NCBI RefSeq assembly: GCF_019704135.1
Contig: NZ_AP024355.1
Location: 4,409,034-4,473,033, forward strand
From: Desulfuromonas versatilis
Lineage (GTDB): Bacteria > Desulfobacterota > Desulfuromonadia > Desulfuromonadales > NIT-T3
DNA length: 64,000 bases
Direction of reading: 5' to 3'
A program made the position numbers and the translations under genes. This document shows, piece after piece, positions 1 through 10,338 of the stretch (position 1 is its first letter; the number at the start of each line of letters is the position of its first letter). The notes beneath the pieces were generated by a model. That model ran no database searches and had not been told where the DNA came from. It worked only from the letters and a program-made list of their open reading frames with translations.

Positions 1-230
1 ATGGCGGCGCACAGGGCCATGCCGAAATTGCCGTTGGAGCAGCCCAGGTCGTAGATCCGTGTCCCAGGCTGGTAGAAACGGGCCGCCAGCTGGGCCTGGC
101 GCAGCAGGGTCTCGCGATACAGGGGGACCGAGCGCTCGAGCATGTCGTCGAAAACGCCGGCGACCTGCTCGTTGAATTCGAAGGGGATGATCCTCTCCCG
201 GGGGGAGGCGTATATTTTGTCCTGCGCCAT
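1..230 (-). CDS. cmoA: carboxy-S-adenosyl-L-methionine synthase CmoA, N-terminal part
   Basis: The protein starts at the ATG at 230 ([10 protein letters not shown]) and leaves the window at position 1 after about 76 residues. It resembles the N-terminus of CmoA: a phenylalanine/glutamate-rich start, then a segment with [18 protein letters not shown], then the SAM-binding motif I region with [11 protein letters not shown]. CmoA makes carboxy-SAM from SAM and prephenate for wobble uridine (cmo5U) modification of tRNA. The match is from memory of the E. coli protein (RSVPGY, QVYDLGCS). The rest of the gene and any cmoB are outside the window. A generic SAM methyltransferase is the alternative, but the DMLERSVP stretch favours CmoA. 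Confidence 0.82.
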   Translation of the reverse strand, partial: MAQDKIYASPRERIIPFEFNEQVAGVFDDMLERSVPLYRETLLRQAQLAARFYQPGTRIYDLGCSNGNFGMALCAA

Positions 231-270
231 GGCTGTGCAAGCTTCCTTTACCACGCAAAGTAAAGCTCGC

Positions 271-300
271 ATTTTACAGGGCCGGCACCGGGTTTGACAA
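271..300 (-). promoter_or_regulatory. putative sigma70 promoter of cmoA
   Basis: On the minus strand TTGTCA (300-295) and TAAAAT (276-271) are 18 bp apart, about 40 bases upstream of the cmoA start. Boxes and spacing fit a sigma70 promoter; this is pattern inference only. Confidence 0.45.
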
Positions 301-349
301 GAGGGCAGGAAAATTCCCGCGCGGAACTCGGGCGACAGGGGCCCGCCGC

Positions 350-541
350 TCAGTTCCAGGACTCTTTGACGGGTTGCAGGCAGGTGGTGAGACTTCTGTG
401 GAAGAGGATGCTGATTTTGTTGCGCGGCCCGGGCAGCGCCCTGAAAGGAACGCTCGGCGCCTGGCCGGCCTCCCTGGCCAGCAGTGGGGGGTGCCCCCGC
501 CAGGCGGCCAGGGTGCGTTCGGCGATCGTGGCGAATTTCAT
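350..541 (-). CDS. small unknown ORF coupled to the preceding 54-residue ORF
   Basis: A 63-residue ORF ([14 protein letters not shown]...) whose ATG overlaps the stop of the upstream small ORF by ATGA, suggesting translational coupling. It is basic and proline-rich, with no motif I recognise. It has no strong ribosome binding site of its own. It may be a real small protein or a chance frame; the overlap is the main argument for it. Confidence 0.3.
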   Translation of the reverse strand: MKFATIAERTLAAWRGHPPLLAREAGQAPSVPFRALPGPRNKISILFHRSLTTCLQPVKESWN

Positions 542-702
542 TTCTGTTCCGCCGCGCCCAGGTAGTCGCGAATCTTCTCCGCCCGCTTGAAATCGTCGGC
601 GGCGTTGCGGGCCATGGAAAATACCCGCTCACGGTTGAATCGGCTGATCGTGCGAAAATATTGGATCAACTGGGCCTCTTTTTCGGTGACATCAAGAATC
701 AT
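538..702 (-). CDS. 54-residue helical small protein, unknown function
   Basis: The ATG at 702 ([16 protein letters not shown]...) follows a strong ribosome binding site, GGAGGCGGA. The 54-residue product ends at 538 with ...LGAAEQK and overlaps the next ORF by ATGA. It looks like one or two amphipathic charged helices, with a patch [20 protein letters not shown]. No family recognised. The good start signal and residue composition make it more likely than not to be expressed. Confidence 0.5.
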   Translation of the reverse strand: MILDVTEKEAQLIQYFRTISRFNRERVFSMARNAADDFKRAEKIRDYLGAAEQK

Positions 703-1117
703 TCCGCCTCCATTGCTGTTAACGGCCCGGGAAGGCCGAAACGGCGCCCTCCCGGACCGGGATGGTTACTCCTCGAAACTACCCTCCTACCTCAGCAACC
801 CCCGTGCCAGGCCGATTTTCATGGTCTTTCCAGCTATTTGCATGTGCCAGGCCCCGTCGGAGCGAAATCCCGCCCACCGGCAGCAGCGCAAAGCGTCTGC
901 GGATGCCGACAGAATCCCCGCCGCGGGCGCAAAGGTTGCGAAATCAGGCGAGTGCTGCTGTCGCGAAACGGCGTCAACGACGCTTCCCGGGCGCGGGCCA
1001 AACCACCTCCTGCCCGGGAAGGTCTGCGCCCAAGCCGGCCAATCCCTTCCCCCCTCAAAAAAAACGCCAGGGAATCTCCCTGGCGTCCGGTCTGTGGCGA
1101 AACCCTGCCCTTGACGG
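703..1117. other. intergenic stretch, no gene supported
   Basis: About 415 bases without a convincing gene. The only clear element is the terminator hairpin at 1064-1086. Several overlapping frames are open on both strands, but none has family resemblance plus a ribosome binding site. I looked for a cyclic-di-GMP (GEMM) riboswitch because of a CGCAAAGC string near 890 and did not find the rest of its conserved core. Confidence 0.5.
1064..1086 (-). terminator. rho-independent terminator
   Basis: A perfect 10-bp stem, ACGCCAGGGA / TCCCTGGCGT, with a 3-base loop. On the minus strand it is followed by a run of T. It lies about 30 bases past the stop of the 1118-1594 gene and should end that transcript. 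Confidence 0.85.
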
Positions 1118-1594
1118 TCAGGCCGTCCCCCTGGCACCTGCGCCCGGAAGCGCGGGTTGGCGGCCGATGCTGGCCGCCAGCTGATTGCGGCCCCGGTGGA
1201 AGCGGCGGATGAATTCGGCGGGCCGGTACAGGCACAGCTCGGCCATGGCGAATTCGTCGAACTCCCGGAAGACGGCGGCGAGCGTCTGCCGGTCCACCCC
1301 TTTCAGGGAAGGCTTGCCGGGATGCAGGCGATCGGCCACGATGCGCAGCACCGGGCCGGAAACCAGGAAGAAATCGAGATCCTCGCGTTCCGGGATCAGG
1401 GCCCCGTGCTGGCGCATGGCCCGGACCAGCTCCAGCAGGGCTTCACAGGTTCGGATGCTGCCGCCCTGGCTGCTGAGCAGTTCGGCGGCCAGCAGGGTGG
1501 ATTGCCGCCAGCAGCGGGACCTGACCAGGTTTCGCCGGACAACGGCCCGGACGTGATCCAGGGCATCCAGGTAGTTGGGAGTGGATTGGAGCAT
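1118..1594 (-). CDS. hypothetical protein, 158 residues
   Basis: The start is the ATG at 1594 (MLQSTPNYLDAL...), because it sits behind a near-perfect AGGAGGTCGC ribosome binding site; an upstream in-frame ATG at 1663 lacks one. The protein is mostly helical and rich in Arg and Leu, with a segment like ELVRAMRQHGALIPEREDLDFF in its middle and a short Pro/Gly/Ala tail. No signal peptide or membrane segment. I do not recognise the family. It appears to be a single-gene transcript, closed by the terminator at 1064-1086. Confidence 0.65.
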   Translation of the reverse strand: MLQSTPNYLDALDHVRAVVRRNLVRSRCWRQSTLLAAELLSSQGGSIRTCEALLELVRAMRQHGALIPEREDLDFFLVSGPVLRIVADRLHPGKPSLKGVDRQTLAAVFREFDEFAMAELCLYRPAEFIRRFHRGRNQLAASIGRQPALPGAGARGTA

Positions 1595-1798
1595 GCGACC
1601 TCCTCTGACGGATCCATTTGAACAAACCAATGTTAGATTAGTCCAACTCTGTCGCGATGGCAAGAAATTCTTTTATGCCATGGGAGGTTAGGGGTGGCGG
1701 GAGGGATTTTTCTGGGGGAGGGCCGGCGCGGCAGCCACGGGGAAGCGGACATCTACTGTCCGCCTCACCCTGGCCACCGGCCGCACGCCGGGAGCGGG

Positions 1799-4300
<2,502 letters not shown>

Positions 4301-4430
4301 GGAAAACCCCTTGCAGCGGATCGGGTGGGAGGTTCGGCGAATCTTTGTAATTATACCCGCCGGTCTGCGCTGTCAAGACGCCTGGCAGCCGGGCGCCGGA
4401 TTGTCCGCCCGGGGGCGGGCCCGGGTCCGA

Positions 4431-6035
4431 CTACCTGCCGCAGGCGAAAAAGGTGATGTACGCCCCCACCCGGGAGACCCCCACGGCCTGCACCGCGCGG
4501 CTGAGCAGGTTGGTGTTGTGCCCGGCGGAGTTGCGCCAGCCCTCGAGCATCGCTTCGGGGCTCGGGTAGTTCCAGCCGACGTTTTCCACGCAGTTGCCAT
4601 AGCCCGAGCGGCTGAAGCGCTCGGTGAAGCCCTCGTGGCTCAGCACCCCGCTGGCCTGCATGTTCTGGCTGTGCTCACGGGCCAGCTCATGCAGCTGCGC
4701 ATCGAAAGCCAGTCCCCCCAGCCCCTGCTCCGCCCGGTAATTGCTGATCAGCTGGCGCAGGCGGCTGTCGAAGTCGCTTTCGGCAACCGGGCAGGCCAGG
4801 TCGGCCCCGTCGCAGTCCTGGTCGATGCCGTCGCCGCACACCTCCGTCGCCCCGGGGCGACGGGTGAAGTCGCCGTCGTCGCAGTCGCCGGAAACCCCGT
4901 CGAGGTCCCTGGCCTCGGCATAGGCCGGGCCGGGGCTCTGCGGCGCCTCCAGGCTGCTGCCGTCGGAGTAGCCGTCGCGGTCGGCGTCGCGGAACCAGAG
5001 CCGGTTTTCCGCCTGAGGGCAGGCCAGGTCGGCGCCGCTGCAGTCCTGGTCGATGCCGTCGCCGCACCACTCTGTCGCTCCGGGGTGACGCCCCGGGTCG
5101 GCATCGTCGCAGTCGAGGGCCGGCCCCTTGAGCTCCGCGGCCTCGAAATACCCCGGCCCGGGGCGTTCCAGGGTCGAAAGGGTGCCGCCGCCCCCGAAAC
5201 CGTCGCCGTCGGCATCCAGGTACCAGAGCCGAGGCTGACCGGGCAGGCACTCGGGAGCGACGCCGTCGCAGTCCTGGTCGATGGCGTCGCCGCACACCTC
5301 CACCGCGCCCGGGAAGATGTCGGCCGCCCGGTCGTTGCAATCCCCCTGCTCCTCGCTCAGGCCGTCGCCGTCATCGTCAAGCCGAGCGAGGCTGGCCCTG
5401 AGGTGAGCGCGGGCCTGGGCGGCGGAGCGCAGTGCGCGGTCGCCGCCCTCGGCAAACACCCCCCGTGCGTTCAGATGGGTGAACAGCTCCAGTAGCGGGG
5501 CCTGGTTGGCGAAGTCGGCGGCCCCCAGGCTGAAGTCGATGAGCGAGGCGCTCAACTCCGCCCCCGCTTCGGGGGGCAGGACGATGCCGTTTTCCGGATC
5601 GCCGTCCAAGTCAAGTGACTGCAAAAGGCGACAGAGATTGGTGACCGTGCCGTTGGTTTCGTCGATCGCCCCGGGGACCAGGGTCACCGGGGTCACGATG
5701 GCCCGCCCGGCGACGCGCCCCAGTTCCTGGGAACCGAGCAGGAAAACCACCTGCTCGCCAGCGCGGTAATTGAAGCTGCCGCCGCTGCCGGTGAGGCCGC
5801 TGAGAGACGGGGTCCGGTAGGCCAGTCCAGCCACCGGGCTGTCGATGAAAACCCCTGTCAAAACTGGGGTTTCTGGTGAAGTTCCGGAAGGGTTGCCGGC
5901 CTCGCCGCCGCCCCCGCCCCCGCCGCAGCCGGCCGCCAGCAACAGCCCCAGCAGGGCCAGCACCAGCCCCAGGGACCAGCGCCCCCCGGATTTGGTCCGC
6001 CGGCGCGGTTTTTTCGAAAAGATCGGTCTGTGCAT
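4431..6035 (-). CDS. lipoprotein with MopE-type metal-binding repeats and a C-terminal CAP/SCP domain
   Basis: The ATG at 6035 follows GGAGGTGGAC; a GTG two codons earlier is less well placed. An Arg/Lys-rich N-terminus and hydrophobic segment lead to a lipobox (LLAAGC), then a glycine run. After a beta-rich unknown region come acidic repeats of the MopE 'putative metal-binding' kind: DDDGDG, then three blocks with CGDxIDQDCxG and DCDDxD, roughly residues 210-410, likely binding calcium. The last ~125 residues form a CAP/SCP domain, with LRQLISNYRAEQGL, AREHSQNM and GWRNSAGHNTNLL, the fold of many secreted proteins. The product is probably a surface or outer-membrane lipoprotein. Function unknown; calcium-stabilised surface display is inference. 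Confidence 0.8.
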   Translation of the reverse strand: MHRPIFSKKPRRRTKSGGRWSLGLVLALLGLLLAAGCGGGGGGGEAGNPSGTSPETPVLTGVFIDSPVAGLAYRTPSLSGLTGSGGSFNYRAGEQVVFLLGSQELGRVAGRAIVTPVTLVPGAIDETNGTVTNLCRLLQSLDLDGDPENGIVLPPEAGAELSASLIDFSLGAADFANQAPLLELFTHLNARGVFAEGGDRALRSAAQARAHLRASLARLDDDGDGLSEEQGDCNDRAADIFPGAVEVCGDAIDQDCDGVAPECLPGQPRLWYLDADGDGFGGGGTLSTLERPGPGYFEAAELKGPALDCDDADPGRHPGATEWCGDGIDQDCSGADLACPQAENRLWFRDADRDGYSDGSSLEAPQSPGPAYAEARDLDGVSGDCDDGDFTRRPGATEVCGDGIDQDCDGADLACPVAESDFDSRLRQLISNYRAEQGLGGLAFDAQLHELAREHSQNMQASGVLSHEGFTERFSRSGYGNCVENVGWNYPSPEAMLEGWRNSAGHNTNLLSRAVQAVGVSRVGAYITFFACGR

Positions 6036-6132
6036 GTCCACCTCCGCCCGCTATTCCTGGAAGGGGTCTCCAGCTTTGCTGCGGGTTCAGAGGTGTTCTG
6101 CAAAAACTCCGCCAGGGGCTCGCCGGCAGGCG

Positions 6133-7728
6133 CTATCCCAGCTGCAGGGCGAACAGGTTGATCAGGCCGATGAGGAAACCGAGCAGGGCGCCGAACAGGT
6201 TGATGTACTTGAACTGCTCCTTCATGATCCCCATGAGCAGCCCTTCGACCTGCAGCAGGTCGAGGGAATTGACCTTGTCCTCGACGATGCGCCGCACATT
6301 GAGGGTCTCCACCAGCGGCGGGACCTCCTTCTTCAGCAGCTCGGCCAGCTGGCCATAGAGGCCCTGCTCGAGCTCCTCGCGCACGTCGGCGGGAATCCGG
6401 GCCGAGAGCTTGCCCAGCGGCCGCTGGAACAGCCACTGCTCGAACTTCTCGGCCAGCAGCGCCTCCAGCGCCCGGCGCGCCTCGGGAGCGCGCAGCAGGG
6501 TGAGCAGGCGCTCGGCGAGCAGGCTGCGGCCCCGTTCCAGCCCCCCCTCGGGCAGGGCGGATTCCAGCAGCGCACGGAAGGAGCGGTCCTTGACCCGGTC
6601 GATGCCGCGCTCGGCAAGATTCAACAGCGAGTCGGCGGCGCGGCGGCTCTGCACCAGCTCCACCGCCCGGCCCCGCACGAAACGGCGCACCCCGGCGACC
6701 TTCTCGTAGGGGACTTTCTCCAGGTACTCGCTCAGCGAGCGGTCGAGCAGCGCGTCGATGCGCTCGCGCAGCATCAGCGCCACCTGGGCCTGGGTCTTCT
6801 CCTCGCGCAGCCAGCGGGCGATCTCGTCGCCGGCCTTGTCGAGAAACTCGGGAATGCGCTCGTAGAGCTTATCGAGGTTGATGAAGCCGGCCAGCAGGGC
6901 GGTGAGCCCACCCAGCGAATCGAGAAAGCCCTCGATCGCCTCCTTGCCCTTTTTCACCAGGCGGCGGCGGAACTCGGGGTCGTAGAGCAGACCGCCGAAC
7001 TTCTCCAGCAGCGGCGGGATCTCCTTCTCGAGCTGGGAGAGGATCACCTCCACCAGGTCGGCGGGGAGCAGCTCGCGGATGGTGCGGTCGGTCTGCAGCC
7101 ACTGCTCGGTTTTGCCGTCCACGAAGCGGGCCACCGCCACCCCCACCTGCTTGGACTGCAGAAAGGCGCTGAGGCGGCTGTCGAGGTGACGGCGCAGCCC
7201 GGCATAGCGTTCGGGGCTGAGAAAGCTCTCCAGGTCGCGGGAGAGCACCTCGTCCCCCTTGCGGTCGAGAAACTCGCGCAGGCGGATTTCGAATTCGGGA
7301 CTCTCCAGGTAGTCGAACACCGCCTTGAGCGCCTTCCAGCGCAGCAGGCCGGCCAGGTCGCGGAAGCGCGCCTTGAACTCGCCCGGGACCAGGGATTCGA
7401 CGGTGCCCAGTTCCCGGTCGAGGAAGTTGGCCAGCTTATCGCTCACCGCCCCCTTGAGCTCGCGGCGGAACCCCTCCTTGGCCAAAGCCCGGCCGACGTC
7501 CTCGCTGGTCAGCAGGTGGCTGCCGACCATCTCACCCATCTTCATGGCCAGTTCGCCCCGCTTGGCGGGGATGATCCCCGGGGTCATGGGCAGGCGCACG
7601 CCGAGGACCCGCCAGGGGCGCAGGGGGCGGAACAGCATGCGGATGGCGATGTAGTTGGTCACGTAGCCGATGAAGGCCCCGAGCAGCGGAGGCATCAGGT
7701 AGGGGAGCAGGTTTTGGATGGTCGTCAT
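6133..7728 (-). CDS. DUF445 family membrane protein
   Basis: A 531-residue protein with the DUF445 start: a first hydrophobic helix (LMPPLLGAFIGYVTNYIAI), then RMLFRPLRPWRVLGVRLPMTPGIIP and KRGELAMKMGEMVG. The long middle is charged and helical and probably forms coiled coils. A second membrane segment is at the extreme C-terminus (ALLGFLIGLINLFALQLG). The family is widespread and functionally undefined; a role in envelope organisation is often supposed but not proven. The GNAT gene lies divergently upstream, so 7729-7880 should hold both promoters. Confidence 0.88.
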   Translation of the reverse strand: MTTIQNLLPYLMPPLLGAFIGYVTNYIAIRMLFRPLRPWRVLGVRLPMTPGIIPAKRGELAMKMGEMVGSHLLTSEDVGRALAKEGFRRELKGAVSDKLANFLDRELGTVESLVPGEFKARFRDLAGLLRWKALKAVFDYLESPEFEIRLREFLDRKGDEVLSRDLESFLSPERYAGLRRHLDSRLSAFLQSKQVGVAVARFVDGKTEQWLQTDRTIRELLPADLVEVILSQLEKEIPPLLEKFGGLLYDPEFRRRLVKKGKEAIEGFLDSLGGLTALLAGFINLDKLYERIPEFLDKAGDEIARWLREEKTQAQVALMLRERIDALLDRSLSEYLEKVPYEKVAGVRRFVRGRAVELVQSRRAADSLLNLAERGIDRVKDRSFRALLESALPEGGLERGRSLLAERLLTLLRAPEARRALEALLAEKFEQWLFQRPLGKLSARIPADVREELEQGLYGQLAELLKKEVPPLVETLNVRRIVEDKVNSLDLLQVEGLLMGIMKEQFKYINLFGALLGFLIGLINLFALQLG

Positions 7729-7880
7729 GGTCTTGGCGGATCCTTTGCGCGAGCGGTTTATCAGCCTTTACGGCAATCTGTCATCATACCCCCTTCGAGA
7801 TGCAAGAACAAGCGGTGCAAGCCGGTTTAATCTGCTATACTTCTGGCACTTGAAATTACTCCACGAAGAGGTCCGGCAGC

Positions 7881-8393
7881 ATGGAAAAAGAGGCAGACTC
7901 GGGCAGCGACCGGCTGCGCATTCGCGAAATGACCATCGACGATTTCTCCGAGGTGTTCCACATGGGCGAGGAGGTCTTCACCTCCGACTACTCCCCCAGC
8001 ATGTACCGCACCTGGGACGAATACGAGATCACCACCCTGTTCAATTCCGACAGCGAGCTGTGCCTGGTGGCCGAGGCCGACGAGGAGCTGCTCGGCTTTG
8101 CCCTGGGCACCACCGTGGACAAGGCCAACTCGGCCTGGAAATACGGCTACCTGGTCTGGCTCGGGGTGCGCAAGGGGCTGCAGAAGGCGGGGGTGGGCGA
8201 TAAGCTGTTCCGCGAAATCAAGCGGCGCATGGTCGACCAGGGGGTGCGCATGATGATCATCGACACCGACGCCGACAACGAGGCAGGGATCCGCTTCTTC
8301 AAGAAGCAGGGCTTCGGCAACGTTCAGCAGCACGTCTACATGACCCTCAACCTCTCGCGCCGCTCGCGGCGCAGGAAGGAGCGCGCCGAATGA
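7881..8393 (+). CDS. GNAT-family N-acetyltransferase
   Basis: A 170-residue GNAT protein, likely transferring an acetyl group from acetyl-CoA. It has the N-terminal strand RLRIREMTIDDFSEVF, a beta-hairpin ELCLVAEADEELLGFALG, and the acetyl-CoA loop region GVRKGLQKAGVGDKLF, a variant of the usual Q/RxxGxG/A. The C-terminal IIDTDADNEAGIRFFKKQGF is typical of GNAT motif B. The stop overlaps the start of the M20 peptidase by ATGA, so the two are translationally coupled. An acetylate/deacetylate or amino-acid protection role is possible but inferred. Confidence 0.85.
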   Translation: MEKEADSGSDRLRIREMTIDDFSEVFHMGEEVFTSDYSPSMYRTWDEYEITTLFNSDSELCLVAEADEELLGFALGTTVDKANSAWKYGYLVWLGVRKGLQKAGVGDKLFREIKRRMVDQGVRMMIIDTDADNEAGIRFFKKQGFGNVQQHVYMTLNLSRRSRRRKERAE

Positions 8394-9526
8394 GCGACCA
8401 GTTGCTGGACAGGGTCTGGAGTGCCATCGATCCCGAACGGGTGCGGCGGCTGCTGCTGGAGATGGTGGAGATCTACTCGCCCTCGGGCAAGGAAGAGGAT
8501 GTCCAGCTCTACCTCGAGGAGGTGCTTGCCGGGGCCGGCTTCGCGGTGGAACGCCAGCCGGTGGAGGAGGCGCGCTACAATCTGCACCTGGTGATGGGCG
8601 AAGGTGAGCCGCAGCTCTACCTGGTCGGCCACGTCGACACGGTGGCAGCCTGGGACCTGGAGGAGTACGGGCCCCGGGAGGAGTGGGGGGTGGTGCGCGG
8701 GCTGGGCACCGCCGACATGAAAGGGGGCTGCGCGGCCATGGTCGAGGCCTGGCTGGCCCTGGCCAGCCTGCCGCCGGAAGAGCGCCCGCCGGTGGGGCTG
8801 CTGCTGGTGGTCGGCGAGGAGGAGAACGGCGACGGCAGCGCCGAGTTTCTGCAGACCCGCCGACCGCCCTGGGTGGTGATCGGCGAGCCGACCTCGCTGG
8901 CCCCCTGCTTCAGTCATTACGGCTACCTGGAAGCGGCCCTGACCACCCAGGGGCGGCGCATCCACTCCTCGCTGCCGGAACTGGGGCACAACGCCGTGGA
9001 GTCGATGCTGCGGGTGCTGCTGCACCTGGGCAAAGACCCGCTGTTCGACCGGCAGAGTTCGGACATCGTCTACTCGATCCGCGAGATGAGCTCCTCGCGG
9101 GCCGGGTTCGTGGTGCCCGACCGCTGCGAGGCCCTGATCGACCTGCACCTGCCGCCCGAGACCGACCCGGCCCAGGTCCAGCAGGCCATGCGGGAGCGGC
9201 TGGCCAACGCCGGCCAGTTCGTCGAGGGCCTGAACCTGGAGGTCAGCTTCGACTTCGCCTCGCGGGGCTACCAGATCGGCGGCGACAACCGCCTTGGCCA
9301 GGTGCTCGAGGCCATCTATCCGCGCCTCAACCTGCCCCTGAGGTTCGACGCCTTCCGCTCCCACTCGGACGGCAACCTGTTCTTCGAGGCCGGCGTCCCC
9401 TGCCTGATTCTCGGCCCGGGGTCGCTGGAAACCGCCCACACCCCCGACGAGCAGACCTCGCTGCCCGAGGTGGAGGCCGCCGCGCGGATCTACGCCGCGC
9501 TGTGCCTGGGGAGCCGGGCCGGTTGA
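8390..9526 (+). CDS. M20-family metallopeptidase/deacylase (ArgE/DapE-like)
   Basis: A 378-residue M20 enzyme. The zinc ligand motifs are visible: GHVDT, GTADMKGG (bridging Asp), GEEENGDGSAEF (catalytic Glu pair), GEPTS, and a C-terminal SHSDGN / AHTPDEQTSL. The dimerisation domain sits in the middle. These enzymes cleave N-acyl or peptide bonds of small substrates such as acetylornithine or succinyl-diaminopimelate. The exact substrate cannot be read from sequence. Coupling to the upstream GNAT gene suggests the two act on the same acylated metabolite. Confidence 0.88.
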   Translation: MSDQLLDRVWSAIDPERVRRLLLEMVEIYSPSGKEEDVQLYLEEVLAGAGFAVERQPVEEARYNLHLVMGEGEPQLYLVGHVDTVAAWDLEEYGPREEWGVVRGLGTADMKGGCAAMVEAWLALASLPPEERPPVGLLLVVGEEENGDGSAEFLQTRRPPWVVIGEPTSLAPCFSHYGYLEAALTTQGRRIHSSLPELGHNAVESMLRVLLHLGKDPLFDRQSSDIVYSIREMSSSRAGFVVPDRCEALIDLHLPPETDPAQVQQAMRERLANAGQFVEGLNLEVSFDFASRGYQIGGDNRLGQVLEAIYPRLNLPLRFDAFRSHSDGNLFFEAGVPCLILGPGSLETAHTPDEQTSLPEVEAAARIYAALCLGSRAG

Positions 9527-9551
9527 GCGGGCCCGCCGCGCCCCCCGCAGT

Positions 9552-9773
9552 TCAGGGGGCCGGGGGAGCTATCGGGGGTTCGCGCCTGGCCCGGGCCTTG
9601 AGCAGGCGGCGCATGGCCAGGTAGCTGAACTGGACGCAAAGCGCCAGGGCAAAGGCGCAGGCCAGTGCCGAGAGGAAAAAATTGCACGCGCAGGCCTCGG
9701 TCTGGACTGCCCAGGCGGGGTGAGCCCAGCCGGCCAGCGCGCAGAGCAGGATCCATCGAGCCGTGTTACCCAT
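9552..9773 (-). CDS. small membrane protein, 73 residues
   Basis: The ATG at 9773 follows GGAGGAGAAC, a strong ribosome binding site. The product has an N-terminal hydrophobic stretch that may be a signal peptide (RWILLCALAGWAHPAWA), a second hydrophobic segment (FFLSALACAFALALCVQF), and a basic Pro-rich tail. Three Cys lie near the predicted mature N-terminus (EACACNFF and nearby). Family unknown. It follows another small membrane protein on the same strand, so the two are probably cotranscribed. Confidence 0.6.
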   Translation of the reverse strand: MGNTARWILLCALAGWAHPAWAVQTEACACNFFLSALACAFALALCVQFSYLAMRRLLKARARREPPIAPPAP

Positions 9774-9836
9774 GTTCTCCTCCAACCGGCAAAGCCGGAA
9801 ACCTCCCCAGGCCACCGGGCGACTTGCCCCCCTCCG

Positions 9837-10025
9837 CTACTCCTCCTCGAAATCGGGATGGCGAGACAGGAAGGCCGCCAGGGCGACCAGAGCAAAGCCC
9901 CCCAGGTAGCCCGTCGCCAGCAGGGCCCAGGGCCAGTCCATCCGTATCGCCAGGAAACCGCCGGTCCAGGCGGTCAGGACCAGGGTTGCCCCCAGCACCA
10001 AGGTTCTCTCCAAAGGCCCAAGCAT
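9837..10025 (-). CDS. small membrane protein, 62 residues
   Basis: The ATG at 10025 follows AAAGGAG. The protein is two hydrophobic helices (ERTLVLGATLVLTAWTGGFL and WALLATGYLGGFALVALAAF) and an acidic tail, DFEEE. I do not recognise the family. It resembles small integral membrane subunits or regulators. It precedes the 73-residue membrane protein. Confidence 0.6.
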   Translation of the reverse strand: MLGPLERTLVLGATLVLTAWTGGFLAIRMDWPWALLATGYLGGFALVALAAFLSRHPDFEEE

Positions 10026-10338
10026 TCCGCAACTCCTTTCGCTTCGCGCCGTGCCGGCGCCGTTTGCGGTAATCCCAGGAGCAACCAGCGTACCAATCTG
10101 TTTTAAGGTGATTTTTCGGATGGTTACGGGATGGGACCGAAAGCGGACGCGGCCCGCGCCAACTGCCGGAAGAGAAATGTGTCGGATTCGGCCGACAAAC
10201 GAACCGGCGAAATCCGGCCAGGGGCCCGCCTGCTCCGATCCCGGAGCCGTCGGCGGCAGGCGACAGGGGGGGGAGGGTTCCGGGACGGACGGAAACCCGG
10301 GCGAAGAGCCCGGGCCGCCGGCCCGGAACCGGTCTGGG
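10026..10338. other. intergenic stretch with one terminator
   Basis: About 313 bases. The left end should carry the promoter of the two small membrane protein genes. The right end holds the terminator at 10296-10314. I see no other gene or clear element. Confidence 0.5.
10296..10314 (-). terminator. GC-rich terminator hairpin after the nucleotidyltransferase
   Basis: CCCGGGC / GCCCGGG forms a 7-bp stem around a 5-base loop. On the minus strand it ends in TTTCC, a weak T-tract, some 25 bases past the stop of the nucleotidyltransferase gene. Confidence 0.55.

Noticed and set aside
840-960. Possible cyclic-di-GMP riboswitch
   Set aside because: A CGCAAAGC string is present, but the CACAGGGCAAACC-type and tetraloop-receptor parts are absent.
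1745-1763. 7-bp hairpin after glycogen phosphorylase
   Set aside because: No T-run on the minus strand; could be chance.
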